Source: Icerya purchasi
Lineage: Eukaryota > Arthropoda > Insecta > Hemiptera > Monophlebidae
Length of the DNA stretch: 64,000 bases
Direction of reading: 5' to 3'
NCBI GenBank assembly: GCA_039619475.1
Contig: CM077115.1
Location: 177,204,060 to 177,268,059 of the forward strand
A program made the position numbers and the translations under genes. Shown here piece by piece: positions 22,756 through 34,232 of the stretch (its first letter is position 1; every line of letters starts with the position of its first letter). Below the pieces are notes generated by a model, which was not told the origin of the DNA, did not search any database, and saw nothing but the letters and a program-made list of their open reading frames with translations.

Positions 22756-23060
22756 TTATATAACAACTCAGCTCTTCGTCTCCCTTAAAGGGCTCCGCCC
22801 CTTAACCCCACCTGGTGACACCACCGGACCACCATCTCCATCACTCCTATACTTTGCATAAAACGAGAAAAATTGACAACGTGAAACTATCAATTCTCTC
22901 GGTATTTTGTCTTTTATGAATACAGCACGTTACGTTTTGGAACAAATTTTCGTGACAGTTTTTTTTTGTGACAGAAAAAAATTTTAGGGGTCAGCTAACA
23001 ATGACGTTGTCATTAATATGTAAACACATATGTATATATATGTATATATTTTTATATATA
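22620..23060. repeat. Dispersed repeat family, copy 1
   Basis: A (TA)n tract is followed by CTTAAAGGGCTCCGCCCCTT and a CTATACTTTGCATAAAA block, ending near GACGTTGTCATTAATATG and another (TA)n tract. The same order of blocks recurs at 23555-23850 with substitutions. The GC-rich AGGGGC...GCCCCTT core can form a hairpin. The family was not identified. Confidence 0.5.
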
Positions 23061-23548
23061 TATATATATATATTTATATATACGAGTATATATTTATATA
23101 TATATATATATATATAAATATTGTTACGATATTTTCGTTAATTTTCCGGAGGACCAAATTATATTTTTCGAATGATTTTTTTAAACCGGTTAATTAGTAA
23201 ATTGTATTTTAATTGAATACGATTGAACGAAGAGAAGTCTTAAAAAAGACTGTTTCTAAAATAATTTCAAAAAGGGTAAAACGAAATAATTATAACGAAA
23301 TAACGACATACGAGACGCTAAAAGCGTATAACGAAGCGACATAATAAAACTAGACGAACGAAAGGCGACTACCGAAGACGAACAACAGGCCAACGAGCGC
23401 CAGCCAGCAATTTATTTTATTTTTTTTATTTCTTTTATTTTTACATAACGAAACATCTGGCTAAATAAAATAAAAACTCTAACGAACGAATAATAACAAA
23501 ATTAATAAATGTACACTTAATATTTATTAACAAATATATATGTGCGTG

Positions 23549-23554
<6 letters not shown>

Positions 23555-23582
<28 letters not shown>

Positions 23583-23850
23583 ACTCGGCCATTTTGGCCT
23601 TGAAAGGGGCCATGCCCCTTGACCCCTCTTGCTTACATTTCTGTCTTAATCTCTTCTATACTTTTTATAAAATCATCATAACTTACAACGTAATTCTAAA
23701 TTGGTCCATATGAATATAATAACGTAATCACAAAAATCCTATAAAATATAACAAACGTTACATAAAATTAGGCCATTTTTTCTAATGGGAGGGGGTAGCC
23801 TAAGAATTACGTTGTAATTAATATATATATATGTATATATATTGATGAAA
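23555..23850. repeat. Dispersed repeat family, copy 2
   Basis: This is the diverged second copy: (TA)n, GAAAGGGGCCATGCCCCTTG, CTATACTTTTTATAAAA, then ATTACGTTGTAATTAATATA and (TA)n. The shared block order with 22620-23060 identifies a common source. Confidence 0.5.
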
Positions 23851-26679
23851 AATTGAGACTACTAAATTTTTAGAAAATTTGCTCAAGAGAGTTTGAGTAA
23901 TTTAAGAAAATGTGAGTAACAGTTTTATTGTTTTGTACAAATAATCATAGTGTGAAATAAAATATAATATCAATCGTGTCTTGCCAGAAGGTGAATTAAT
24001 TTTGTATGGAAAGCAATGTGGAATCATGCAAAAGCTGACATTTTTTGAAAAAAATTATTATCAATTGCTACTGGCACTAGCGTGTCAAATATCGAATGAA
24101 CAGCACAAAACTCATTAACATAGACTTTCAGAATACAAGAATGCTGACACTTTAAAACGATCATTAAAAAAACTATCGCTTCTTGCGCTGTTGGCGCAAT
24201 TTGTTTGAAACTTATACAACAGCGGGAAGTGGATTAAGTTGGAAATTTCAAAGGCGCTTCAGGCTAATAATTTAAATACAGCGAAATTCCTGGACTGCAT
24301 AAAACGGCGAACGGTGCTTCAGGCATTTTGTTATTCTCGTCGGTGCTGCCTTTAAACTGGACCGACAATGTTTGCCAAGCGCCACAAATAGTGAACATTT
24401 ATCGGCACAGACAAGTTTCTCAGAACAGTTTTCAATAATTCGACCAATATAGGTCAGCGCGCAGGTCTTTTTTATCTCGAGGAGTAAGCTGTTCTAAAAG
24501 AAGAAGCCGTTCGTTTCTTCTAGTCGTCTGTGAACCGTAACTGGAATTAATAATTTCCTGGAGATTTCTCTTTCTTATTTTATTTCCGGTGACGGTGTTT
24601 GATGAACTTCTCCGTCGGTGAGTCCATCAAAGAAAAAAAGCAAACAAAATGTTTGACCTTTCCGAATTGTATTTCAGCATGTATTTTTAAAGTTTTTTTT
24701 TTTGTTTATACTACGGAGTATACTGGCAACGTGTGCGCTGATACGCTTTGTTATGTCTCAATTTATACGCAAATTGTTCTTTTTTCGTACTTTTTTACTT
24801 GTTAACCTGCTGTTAAACAAACTTAGCGCCGCTTCCATCGCCTTAGTTTCGAAGAAGGCTTTCCGCAAGTAGTAAGGAGCGATCCATTCCGAAAAGTCTT
24901 GTACCAATTTGATTGCTCCAAACAGATTATCTCTTCAGTTTGAACGTCTGGAGCAAAAACCCCAAATATGTGTTTTGTTTTTTTTTATTTATTTCTTAAT
25001 GTGCACATATATATATATATATATTTAATTTCAATGACAAATGTCGACGAGGTTATAATTTTTTTTAAATTACAGTCAATTCCAGAATTACAATTACCGA
25101 CGCTACGTTAAAAAAACAATTGTTCAACTATAACACTTGCAGTTTACATAAACTTCTTAAAAAAAATTATTTAGTACGTCGCTTCCTACTGCTAAGACTA
25201 AAACGTATCAATCGACCATCACGTGCGCTAATAAACTTAAATCTAATTGAAACAAAAGTTCGTACTCCGTTGACAATGGTATTAGCTATATGTAGGAACG
25301 GTCCGGGTCTTACTGTTCCACCGGCATGGAACAGAGCCATTATAAGCGACACATTACAATTCTTATTTCTATCGACGGAAAATCGAAATCGTCTTTTCAA
25401 AGTTGTTCGTTTTACATGTTAACAAAATATTAGTTTACGGATAACAATATACGAGTATATTTTTTTTTATCAGCAGCCTAGTCACCATTTGCATGCAAGC
25501 TGACACATCAGTAAGAAAATACAAAGCAAGATCTCTCCAAGGCACAATAACTATAACAGGTTTTACCAGATAAGTCATTCTGTGCATACAACGCATCAAG
25601 CATCAGACTATGTAAGTTCCGAGAACATTGCAGGAAGCGAGTTGAACGCGGATCAACTCCCACCCAATTTACTACCGTCAAAAGAGAAACCGCTGGTCAT
25701 CGCAAATCTGATCCAGAAAAACATTAACGGTACAAAACATTAAGCGTGAATTCAATCGGGAATGACTTTTGAAGAGGAAATTTTGGAGTTTCATCACTCC
25801 CCCAAAAAACATTAAACCACAATGCATAGCTGGCCACTCTATGGCTCGGAGTCTAACAAAAATAACAAGAAACACATCGATAACAGCAGGATCAGCACAA
25901 GAACCTAAAAGCCTCAAAGCCAACTCCAAAGGGAATAAGAAATGGGAATAACATCTAAGGAATAGGAGAAAATGAACAGGAATTTCAAAAGAGAGAACCA
26001 AAACCACAGCACCCGAACGACTCTACCAGTTTAATTAATGCGCCAGAGATCATAAATCGGAACCGTAATATGGAAAAAATTTTAATCAAATCGGACAAAA
26101 GAACATGATTATTCTCCGTAGATTTAGTTGTCTCCAAATATTCTCACACAAAATCTCCGAAAATCACAATCTCGCTCGCGAAACAAACTTGCACTGATAA
26201 TCACTGTTCCAGTGCATAGGTAAACTCTAAATAAAACTTTTAAACGGTACGAAATTTCGCGAAACACAAATAATCAAAACACAGTACTCCTAGCTACGCG
26301 AGAAACATATACGTACAAACGGAGAACAAAATTATGATGTATATTGAAAATACCACGCGAGATGTTTAAGCAATAACGCCGAGAAACAAAAGCTAAATGC
26401 CGAACATTCCTAACGCAAACATGTAAATAACATTGCCATTAAATATTGCAAACTCCGCAATATTATGAAAGAAAGTCGCAACATGACTAAACAACGAACG
26501 AACAAAAGAATATAACAATATCGCGAAAACTGTAATAAATCGAAACTGAAACAAAAATAAACAATTTATTTTTTTTTTACATTGAATTACTTAACTACTT
26601 ATCACGGTGCAAGCTGCCTAGGCTACTTACAACTCAACAGTCCGACATTTTGAATGTACTTCTTCGAAGTGTTATACGA
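23851..26679. other. AT-rich sequence without a recognised gene
   Basis: Short frames only. A pair of overlapping opposite frames at 25120-25422 covers a less AT-rich patch (around GGTCCGGGTCTTACTGTTCC) that has some coding look but no recognisable family. Positions 25670-26020 likewise give opposing frames of about 100 codons without signature. (TA)n lies at 25010-25024. Confidence 0.4.
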
Positions 26680-26997
26680 TTATTTGTTGTTTAATATTTT
26701 TGTTAATGATATGAAAGAGGCTGGAAGGATCGCATTAAAACTACAGCATTCAATTAGGATATGTTGTACTGACGGATATTTTAATTCTGCACAGTATAGA
26801 CATGTGTTAGCGGAAGTTATCCTTTGCAGTATTTGGTCATGGCTTTTAGCTATACGCCCTATTCCAATCGATCGTTGTGTATTCGAAAATCCAAATTTAA
26901 TAATAATACTAGCGAAAGAATTTGTACATAATTTTTGGTTCGAAGGTATTACTTTCATGTTCTCATGTTGCATAAACAGAATATAAAGAACTTTCAA
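26680..26997 (-). pseudogene. Likely C-terminal fragment of a non-LTR retroelement ORF2
   Basis: The 105-codon frame contains NTCLYCAELKYPSVQHILIE followed by Cys. The Cys-X2-Cys...His-X4-Cys spacing (CLYC...HILIEC) is the terminal zinc-binding motif found after RNase H in I-type retroelements, and comparable motifs close the ORFs at 12134 and 37030. The frame ends SLTKILNNK. Nothing upstream on this strand reads as RNase H or RT, so this is an isolated tail fragment. Confidence 0.45.
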
Positions 26998-27042
26998 TTT
27001 AAATTAGAAAGAAAAATAAATGGTTTTGTTCATGATTGTTAA

Positions 27043-27270
27043 GTGAAAGTAATAGAAAATTTTACTTTAACAGTAATCATCACCGAAAAACTTATGAAAA
27101 CGCAAATAAAAAACGAGAAAGAAGGAATTCAAATTCGAAAACCTCAGGAATTACGCCAGCCGAGCAAGTCATTTTTACATAATTTATTTATCAATTTAGT
27201 TATTTTCGTATCGTTTTTGTTTGTTTTTTTAATCTCGATTATTTTTTCTGTGACATATAAGATTTATTGA
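27043..27270 (+). CDS. Hypothetical short ORF with a C-terminal membrane segment
   Basis: A 75-codon frame begins MKVIENFTLTVIITEKLMKT, has a charged middle (KNEKEGIQIRKPQELRQ), and ends with about 25 hydrophobic residues (LFINLVIFVSFLFVFLIS) followed by a short polar tail, then TGA. TTTACTTTAACAG at about 27061-27073 could be a splice acceptor, so the part from VIITEK onward could be a terminal exon of a membrane protein. No family recognised. A/T-rich codons also produce such hydrophobic frames by chance. Confidence 0.25.
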   Translation: MKVIENFTLTVIITEKLMKTQIKNEKEGIQIRKPQELRQPSKSFLHNLFINLVIFVSFLFVFLISIIFSVTYKIY

Positions 27271-27498
27271 AAGCCATATGTCACATTTTGGTGAATTTGG
27301 TGTATGTGTTGAAGCAGCAAAGACCTCCGTTACTTGTATAATCAGTTGCATTTTAAATCATCAAATGTAATTATTATACGAATAGATTAATCGTAATAAA
27401 GGAAATCTGTGTCGCGTAAATAAATAAAAAAAAATTATATTTATATACATATATAAGTTTAATTATTCTCCGGAAAAGTTTAACAGACGCGGCGTATC

Positions 27499-27549
<51 letters not shown>
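27499..27549. repeat. (AAT)n microsatellite
   Basis: About 17 uninterrupted AAT units. Confidence 0.95.
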
Positions 27550-27645
27550 GGTAAAAACAAAGAATAAAAAAGAAAAATATTAAGCATATGTTTACTAGAT
27601 ATCATGTAGTGTTCCTCGGGCTGTAAGAACAAAGAAACGTTACAG

Positions 27646-27899
27646 TATATATTGCTCATTAAATACAATAACGTTATAACTCAAAAACGCTATTTCGCAG
27701 AAAACGCAAATTAACATTTACATTTACTATAATTTGAACGGTGTTCCAAGAGTAATGCTTATTTTGTCGAGTTTCTTATTTACAAATACGGCGTTCTAAC
27801 CTCTAACTGTACTCATAAAATGCATTCCAACTATACAAATAACTCAAATTCGCTATTTTTTGAGTTATGACGTTATTGTATTTAATGAGCGATATATAT
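27646..27899. mobile_element. 254-bp MITE with about 40-bp terminal inverted repeats
   Basis: The left end TATATATTGCTCATTAAA and the reverse-complemented right end TATATATCGCTCATTAAA begin inverted repeats that continue through TACAATAACGT and ATAACTCAAAAA with a few mismatches. The interior has no coding capacity. TA-rich flanks would fit a TA target site. The transposase family supplying it is not identifiable from the termini alone. Confidence 0.7.
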
Positions 27900-28216
27900 C
27901 ACGTTATCACGCTATACCTAGGTTGATTCACTACTGAATGAAAGCATTGTTCCTCCGTGGTGGAATAAACTACTTAATCGCCTATGCTGACAGAGAAAAT
28001 TGAGAGATGCACCACTGCCAGGTTTCACACTTTTAAATATACGCGGCACGGGCGAGAACTCCAGACCACAGACTGATAATAAGATCCCTCAACGTAATAC
28101 AAATACAATCTGCTCTACATCTGTATCAACCTGCGCACGCATATGGCGTCATTGGTCATAGACTTAACCCGTATTTCGTATTTTATTAAGCATTATTATT
28201 TCTAATAATAATTTCT

Positions 28217-28286
28217 GGTCATCGCAGGGAATCGATTCTAGATAACCGAGTGGTAGTACTCCAGCAACCAAACTATCACGATGACC
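28217..28286 (-). ncRNA. tRNA-like or SINE-head relic
   Basis: On the minus strand a 70-nt segment begins GGTCATCG and ends CGATGACC, an 8-bp acceptor-like stem at tRNA distance. A B-box-like GAATCGATTCC (consensus GGTTCGANTCC) sits at the expected place. TAGTTTGGTTGCTGG is a weak A-box. The T stem and D stem do not pair properly, so this is not a working tRNA. It may be a tRNA-derived SINE head or chance palindromy. Confidence 0.3.
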
Positions 28287-30278
28287 TTCACCACAGTATT
28301 ATATTAAAAACTCGTTCTATCAGAACCTACTTATAGAAGAATAAAATTAAATTACTACGTTATTTCAAACACGAAAAAAAAAAAAAAAAAATTACGGTGT
28401 TTAGCAGTTTTTATTAAAAATGTTACAAATTTCAAACGGTTATTGATAACATTTTTTTTATATTACCCTGGGGCATTATCCTAGTGCAGGAATTCCGTTC
28501 GTATTAATATATTCGAACAAAGTAATACAAAATAGTACAGTAATATTTAAGCTGCTGAACTTGAACAAACAATTTGAATACACATATTCACAAAGAGCAT
28601 ACATATTAAAAGATTACCGCTCATAAAAACAATTTCTTTCGAACTAATTTCGATTTCTACAGTATTAATATACCACTAGATTTTGCCAAAGACCTCCCCT
28701 CTTACCGTTAATCACGATCGATGACAAAAATTTTAGATTATTTTACATATTTCGAAGTCTCAAATGTATAATTATGCGTAATCTTTTCCGAAAAATATAC
28801 GTATTATTTTTTCAGAAGTAAAAATAGCAAGTTCAGTCAAGCATGATGTTTCATGCGCTGAAGATCCCGTATGTTAACTTAAAGATAACCATAATATTTA
28901 TATTCACATAGTACTAAATTCGAAACAAAGAAATTTGATTTTTCGCGCCGCAAAGAGAGAGAGAGAGAGGCACGTCATTTTTCAAACTTTTCTCCAGAAG
29001 TTTCATTAAGCAAATGAAATACGGCTTCGTTCTCGACAAATAACGATTTTTCCATCGAAATATCACATACCCGGAAAAAACAATATTTTTTTCAAAACTC
29101 TCGAGCTTTCGACGCCCCAAAGGCCTAAATATAAAGCTGTAAACGCGGCTATAGTTTTGCTATAAAGCGACCGTCCTTCATGCATATATTTGGGATACGT
29201 TTTGGTTTCCCTAACTTTCTTACTCGGGCTATTGCTTATGTGAACATCTTTTTTTTTGCTGTTTTTGACCCCACGGGGAAGGGGTCTATATAATTTTTTA
29301 ACTGTAATTTTTTGATTTTATCGAAGAGCTTCTGCCTTTTGTTTTATATTTTGAATTTTATTCTTAAAGGGTTTCTTTTTTTTTTTTTTTGTTATTGGCA
29401 AGTCAACAGAGGACCTTCGCTCAGCAGCAACCGGAAAAGAGAGGGTAATAGCCAGAATGAAAGAACCAAGAACAGGGATAATGAACTGTGGGCGAAGTTA
29501 CAGGATAGGGTTATCTATTTGAGGTCGTTTTAAATTCCATATTATATATTCATGACGGTTTTTTGGTTTTTTTGCCGCCCGGAGTAATCGGTTAGTTTTA
29601 AGTTATAGATTGACATAAAGAGAATTCTAATTGTAATTTATGATCCAATTTTGAAGTTTATTAGTCAAACCGTTCATGAGTTACTACTGATTTTTATTTG
29701 ACATTTTTCTCGTTTCTGAACCACCTTATTAGGATTCCGCACATTCTATACGCATACGTCGGTTAAAACTTCATTTTCATTTTGAACAGTAGACAAATGA
29801 AGGAAAATAACTTAAGCAAAATTAAACACGGATTAGAATTACTAGACAAATAACACGAGAAAGCCAATCCTCTTTTTAGCGCATAATTGTAAACACTGTT
29901 CACCTATTTTATTAATTAAACAAATTTCTTCCGTATTAAACAACATTATAATTATTTTCTATTTTATTATTTCACCGTCATCTTTTTCCTGTTTATTATT
30001 GATAAATTAACTGTTGCTCATTCTATTTTTTTTTTTTTTTTCTATCCAAATTTTATTTCCTATTATCCTTTACTTCATTAGTTTATTACTGTTTTCACCA
30101 TGTGTATATTTTATTAGTATTAACTACCTACTATTGGCATTTTTTTATATATGTACCTATACATATATAATATTTATATGTTACTACATTTTTGAAGTTA
30201 TTATAAAATTGTTTTTTTTTTTTTTTTTATAGATACGTCAATGAAGAGCAACAGCCCAATCAGCCAAGGAATCTAAGT

Positions 30279-30280
<2 letters not shown>
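28287..30280. other. AT-rich sequence without a recognised gene
   Basis: Contains a (GA)n run at about 28954-28969 and long T tracts at 29371-29391, 30027-30042 and 30209-30230. The frames present are short and unremarkable. Confidence 0.45.
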
Positions 30281-30316
<36 letters not shown>

Positions 30317-31735
30317 CAAATTGCTCCTAGCTGATAACAGCTATCTGGCAATTTTAGTATTAGAGCGTAACATTGAGTAGCACTCTATCCAGCGATAGGT
30401 GCAGAAGATTACTTTTCCTTTTTGTTAGGCTAAGTCCATCGGCTTGACTCTGTCAAGCCGCCGAACTTCCATCGAATTATCCAACAATACGATCGCTAAG
30501 TAATTTGGATGTATCTCCAGTCTGCTAGCATACTTTTTTGCATCATTAGTTATTACTTCTAGCACGGTCTTGATTTTTAGATCTTCATGTAGTGTTAAGT
30601 TGGTGATATACCACGGAGCATTGACTATCATTCGAAGGATTTTATTCTGTATCCGTTGGATGATCGCTATATTGCTCTTTTTCGAGCAGCCCCATAAGGG
30701 GCAACCGTACCGCCAAATTGGCTTTAGGATTTGAGCGTATATTAATAGTTTATTTTCAGGAGATATTTCTGATTTTCTGTTTAATAGCCAGTACATTTGC
30801 TTCAGTTTTGCATTTAGTTCGATCCGTTTTGCTGTTATGTGTTTCTTCCATGTTAATCTTTGGTCGAGATACATACCAAGATATTTTACATCTGTGTGTT
30901 GTGGAACTGGAACATCATTCAGGATTATATCTTCCGTTGGCACAATTCTTCTGTTAGTAAAGATTACTCGCCTTGATTTGCTTTCATTAGTTTTAATCTT
31001 CCATTGGCTAAACCACGATGAGAGTTCAGTAACAGCTTCTTGAATGGTGTTACGCGCTTTAACCGGGCATACATCCGAGCATAAGATCGCGGTATCATCA
31101 GCAAATGTTGCTACCTGCACGTTGGAGGGCGTAGGAATATCTGACGTGTATATGAGATAGAGTAGTGGCCCCAGCACACTTCCCTGCGGAACGCCTGCTT
31201 TTATCGGATATATATCTGATGAGTCATCTCCATACTTCACAAAGAAGTATCTTTCGTGTAAGTATGACCAAAGTAATTGATATATTTCATGGGGAAAGTG
31301 ACGTTTTATTTTGTGTAACAGACCGTCGTGCCAGACTTTGTCAAAAGCCTGGCTTATATCTAAAAACACTGCGTCACAGTACTTTTTCCCTTCGAGGGAT
31401 GCCTCTATAGTGTTAACTATGCGGTGCACTTGTTCTGTTGTACCGTGCTTAGCTCTGAAACCGAACTGATGTTCCGGTATTAACTCTTTGTCGTTAATAA
31501 TTGGCATTAACCGCTTCAGCAACAGCTTTTCATAAAGCTTAGAGACTACGGACAGCAAGGAGATGGGCCGATACGAGTCCGGTTCTGTCGGTGGTTTAAG
31601 CGGTTTCTTAATGACGATAATTTGTGACAGTTTTAGCTGTATCGGAAAATACCGTAGCCGGAGCATCGCATTGAAGACATATGTCAGAAATATAAAACCT
31701 TTTCTGGACAATTCCTTTAAAATAGCTCAAAAAGA
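30281..31735 (-). mobile_element. 5'-truncated jockey-clade retrotransposon
   Basis: The poly(A) tail appears as 34 T residues at 30281-30314. A 3' UTR of about 110 bases precedes the end of a reverse transcriptase frame that runs back to 31711. Upstream coding (AILKEL) is readable to about 31733 before stops appear, so the element is truncated within the RT N-terminal region. No clear target duplication was found. Confidence 0.82.
30425..31711 (-). pseudogene. Jockey reverse transcriptase, 5'-truncated but open
   Basis: A 428-codon open frame covers most of a jockey RT. It has PDSYRPISLLSVVSKLYEKL, HQFGFRAKHGTTEQ, DAVFLDISQAFDKVWH (motif A, near residue 112), GVPQGSVLGPLLY (motif B), VATFADDTAIL (catalytic FADD), then KYLGMYLDQRLTWKKHI and the thumb PIWRYGCPLWG...SNIAIIQR. 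Endonuclease and ORF1 are missing because the element is 5'-truncated. There is no ATG start in the normal position; the frame simply opens within the element. The clean frame suggests a fairly young insertion. It cannot transpose autonomously. Confidence 0.85.
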
Positions 31736-31739
31736 TCAT

Positions 31740-32435
31740 ACCATATTAGATTTTAATCTGGTGCGAGATTGAATAAATGAAAGAAGCTAGAATAGAAACA
31801 ACTGACAAGGAAGGAAATGAGAGAACCTCAGAGTGCCATTGTATGGATTAGGAAGACCAAGATCCAAAAGAAGCTGAGAATAGAAGAGAGGAAATTCTGA
31901 AGAAAGAAAGATTCGAAGAAGACGTGATTGACATCACACAGAAAAAAGGAATCTTTTGGGTGAAGAGGGCACCGCGTAGAAGAGACGAGGGAAAAACGAA
32001 AAAGTGACGAGAGGAGAAAGGTGTGACCGAAACGAAGACGGCATATATTGGAGATCAGGGAACGACAAAGCAAAGGAAACATGTCGAACCATCTGGTCAA
32101 AAAAGGTAAGGGCTGAACGGAAAGTGGTACCGGATCAGATTTAGATAACATTTTTTTTTTTTTAGAAGAAGAATAACATGAGTGATTTAACTGCTGGCCA
32201 TCTATGCTGCATTAATCCTTACTAATAAGATGAGATATTCCCAGGAAAACGTTTCTATCATACCTTTTTAATACTTATTCTTTAGATGATCATAATTAAA
32301 TATCAGTAATATTTTCACTAAAATGTTTTCTTTGTCTGCGAATTTTAAGAATAAATAAAAACACATTCCCCTTTAAGTAGCCCTGTTTTGTTTTATTTAA
32401 TATTTCCTAATTTCTCTTTTTTTTTTTTTTTTCAG
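31740..32435. other. Purine-rich segment and intron-like T tract
   Basis: Positions 31790-32140 are purine-rich on the plus strand, with a short open stretch (EDVIDITQKKGIFWVKRAPR) that I do not recognise. T runs occur at 32151-32163 and 32415-32432. The latter serves as the polypyrimidine tract of the exon candidate that follows. Confidence 0.35.
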
Positions 32436-32507
32436 TTTTCGCTAGATGAAAAATATGTGGTTAGAAAAATTGTTAGTTCCGGAGATCCCGTTAAAATTAT
32501 TAAAAAG
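32436..32507 (+). CDS. Candidate internal host-gene exon (24 codons, phase 0/0)
   Basis: An 18-base T tract and TTCAG (acceptor ending at 32435) are followed by exactly 72 bases, then AAG|GTAAAA (donor from 32508). Only one frame is open through the segment, and it is the phase-0 frame. It reads FSLDEKYVVRKIVSSG, then DPVKIIKK, a balanced, protein-like composition unlike the surrounding A/T-biased frames. No neighbouring exon was confidently found, as expected if introns are long and full of transposons. The protein is not recognised. Confidence 0.45.
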
Positions 32508-33300
32508 GTAAAATTTCAAATTATTCGAGTATAATAACGATATTCCGAAAGATAAAATGGAGGATACGATATTTTTACACAATAAGAATCACGTAAAAAT
32601 TTCTATTGTGTGAAAAGAAAAAGATGAAAAATGTTTGTAGATATAAATGAATTATTTATTATTCGGGTGGTTCAAATGCGCACATGTAAAATTATTTCTT
32701 TCTCCGTCGTATCTAAAAGAAAAGTCTACAGAAGTTATGCAAGCATATGAGCAAAAAGGGATTTGCAGTAAGTAGTGGACGCTTCGGTGACTGAAATAAA
32801 ATAGCTTAGTATTGAAAATAGCATTTCCGTTTGTAGAACGCGTTTTTATTTATGTATTTTGATGAGAAAAAACGAGAATTTGAAATTTTTCGGTTCGAAC
32901 TAGAACTGGTATAAAGAAAAAATCACTTGTATAAAAGTTGCTTTTTCCGCTACTATTTCATAATTCATTATGAATAGAAAAATTTTAAAACGTCTTTTTT
33001 TATATGTGATATTTTTACATATGCGATTAAACGAAAAAATAACGTCGTTATAGTTCTGCCCAAAAATAAATAAAAAAAAAAAAACATGCAGCTATAACGA
33101 TCATCAGAAATGGTATTGGGTGTGTCGCAAATAGAACGATCTGATAAAATTCGAATTCGCTACCGTTGTTAGCCGTTAAATGTATCAACTGTCTGATATG
33201 TATGCTTTGCATTTTCTTCCGTATCACAAATCCGAAGACTTGATTTATGTGGTTGAGTACGAAAGAGGAAAAATCTTTTAAAAACGCGCGAAATTTGTAA

Positions 33301-33540
33301 AGGAAAAAAAAGTTAAAAACTGCGATGATTTGCGAATACGAGGCAAAGGCAAGTTTATTTAAGTTTATCGAAAAACGACGGTGTCGTTGTATAAGAGCCA
33401 CTGCTAACAAATTTAACAGATTTATAAATTCTGATTTATTCATTGAAAAAAAATTTCGATGCATTGATAAAATTGAAGGCAAAAAGCTTAACGAGAGACC
33501 AAGAAGATCTATAATGAAAAGTCTATATGATCGGTTGGAA
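33301..33540 (+). CDS. Possible exon ending at a GTAAGT donor
   Basis: An open frame with mixed composition (ATG at 33325, MICEYEAKASLFKFIEKRR, then RATANKFNRFINSDLFIEKK and RPRRSIMKSLYDRLE) runs into GAA|GTAAGT at 33541. No good acceptor precedes it, so it would have to be a first coding exon or is chance. A long opposite-strand frame at 33048-33482 overlaps it and is hydrophobic and AT-driven. It lies 0.8 kb beyond the exon candidate at 32436 on the same strand. Confidence 0.25.
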
Positions 33541-33555
33541 GTAAGTAAATATTAA

Positions 33556-34218
33556 GAACTTCGGAAGATAGCTTTCAACAGAATACCACGGCTGCAGCGA
33601 CGAACCATTGTGTTTTAGCAATAAATCAACGAATTGTACGTCACAAACTAAAAATATATAAAATGAAACAAAAAGTTCAGGTGGTTGTAATAATAAATGA
33701 AAACCGGTTGTTAATATAAAGGTAGGAGACTTCGTAAAGCGGAGAAAGTCTCTGAATTGATGGCGAAAAAAAAAAAAATCAGAAATGAATAGATATGGGA
33801 AAAAAGCAAGTTTTAAAACTTGGATGGTTGAAATTTTGCTTAAACCGTTTCGCTTAATTTCCTAACGCCAGAAATCACTTGTCGAGAAAAATATTTAAAA
33901 ACCAAAAGACCTTCATTGACGCCAGTCGAAGAAATTCACCAAAGAATAGCACATAATCACCCGAATAAATAAATAAATTAATTAATAACCGTTCTATTTG
34001 GCACCCCTATTTGTGAAAACATAAATAATTAGTTTAACATCGCAATGTATACGCATGTTATGTGTGTATATAAAATTGATTCTTCGGACCCGTCTATGTG
34101 GAGATCCCTAAACTCGTAGATGCTAGTCTTCTATAATTCTTACAAAAGAGTCAGTTTCAGCCGAGTACATCATTCTGGGGGGTATAAATATATCTTTATC
34201 ATTAAGTCCGAACACCTA
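33556..34218. other. No recognised feature
   Basis: AT-rich sequence before the R1-clade insertion. No frame with family signature was seen. Confidence 0.4.
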
Positions 34219-34232
34219 AGTATCATTTTGGG
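34219..34232. repeat. Target-site duplication of the R1-clade element (left copy)
   Basis: AGTATCATTTTGGG here recurs exactly at 37514-37527, immediately after the element's poly(A) tail. Confidence 0.88.

Noticed and set aside
31828..32151. A 107-codon minus-strand frame rich in Phe, Leu and Ser
   Set aside because: It is the complement of a purine-rich stretch and has no recognisable pattern.
33048..33482. A 144-codon hydrophobic minus-strand frame
   Set aside because: Ile/Phe/Leu-rich translation of AT-rich DNA that overlaps a more plausible plus-strand frame. No signal peptide with cleavage site or conserved motif is seen.
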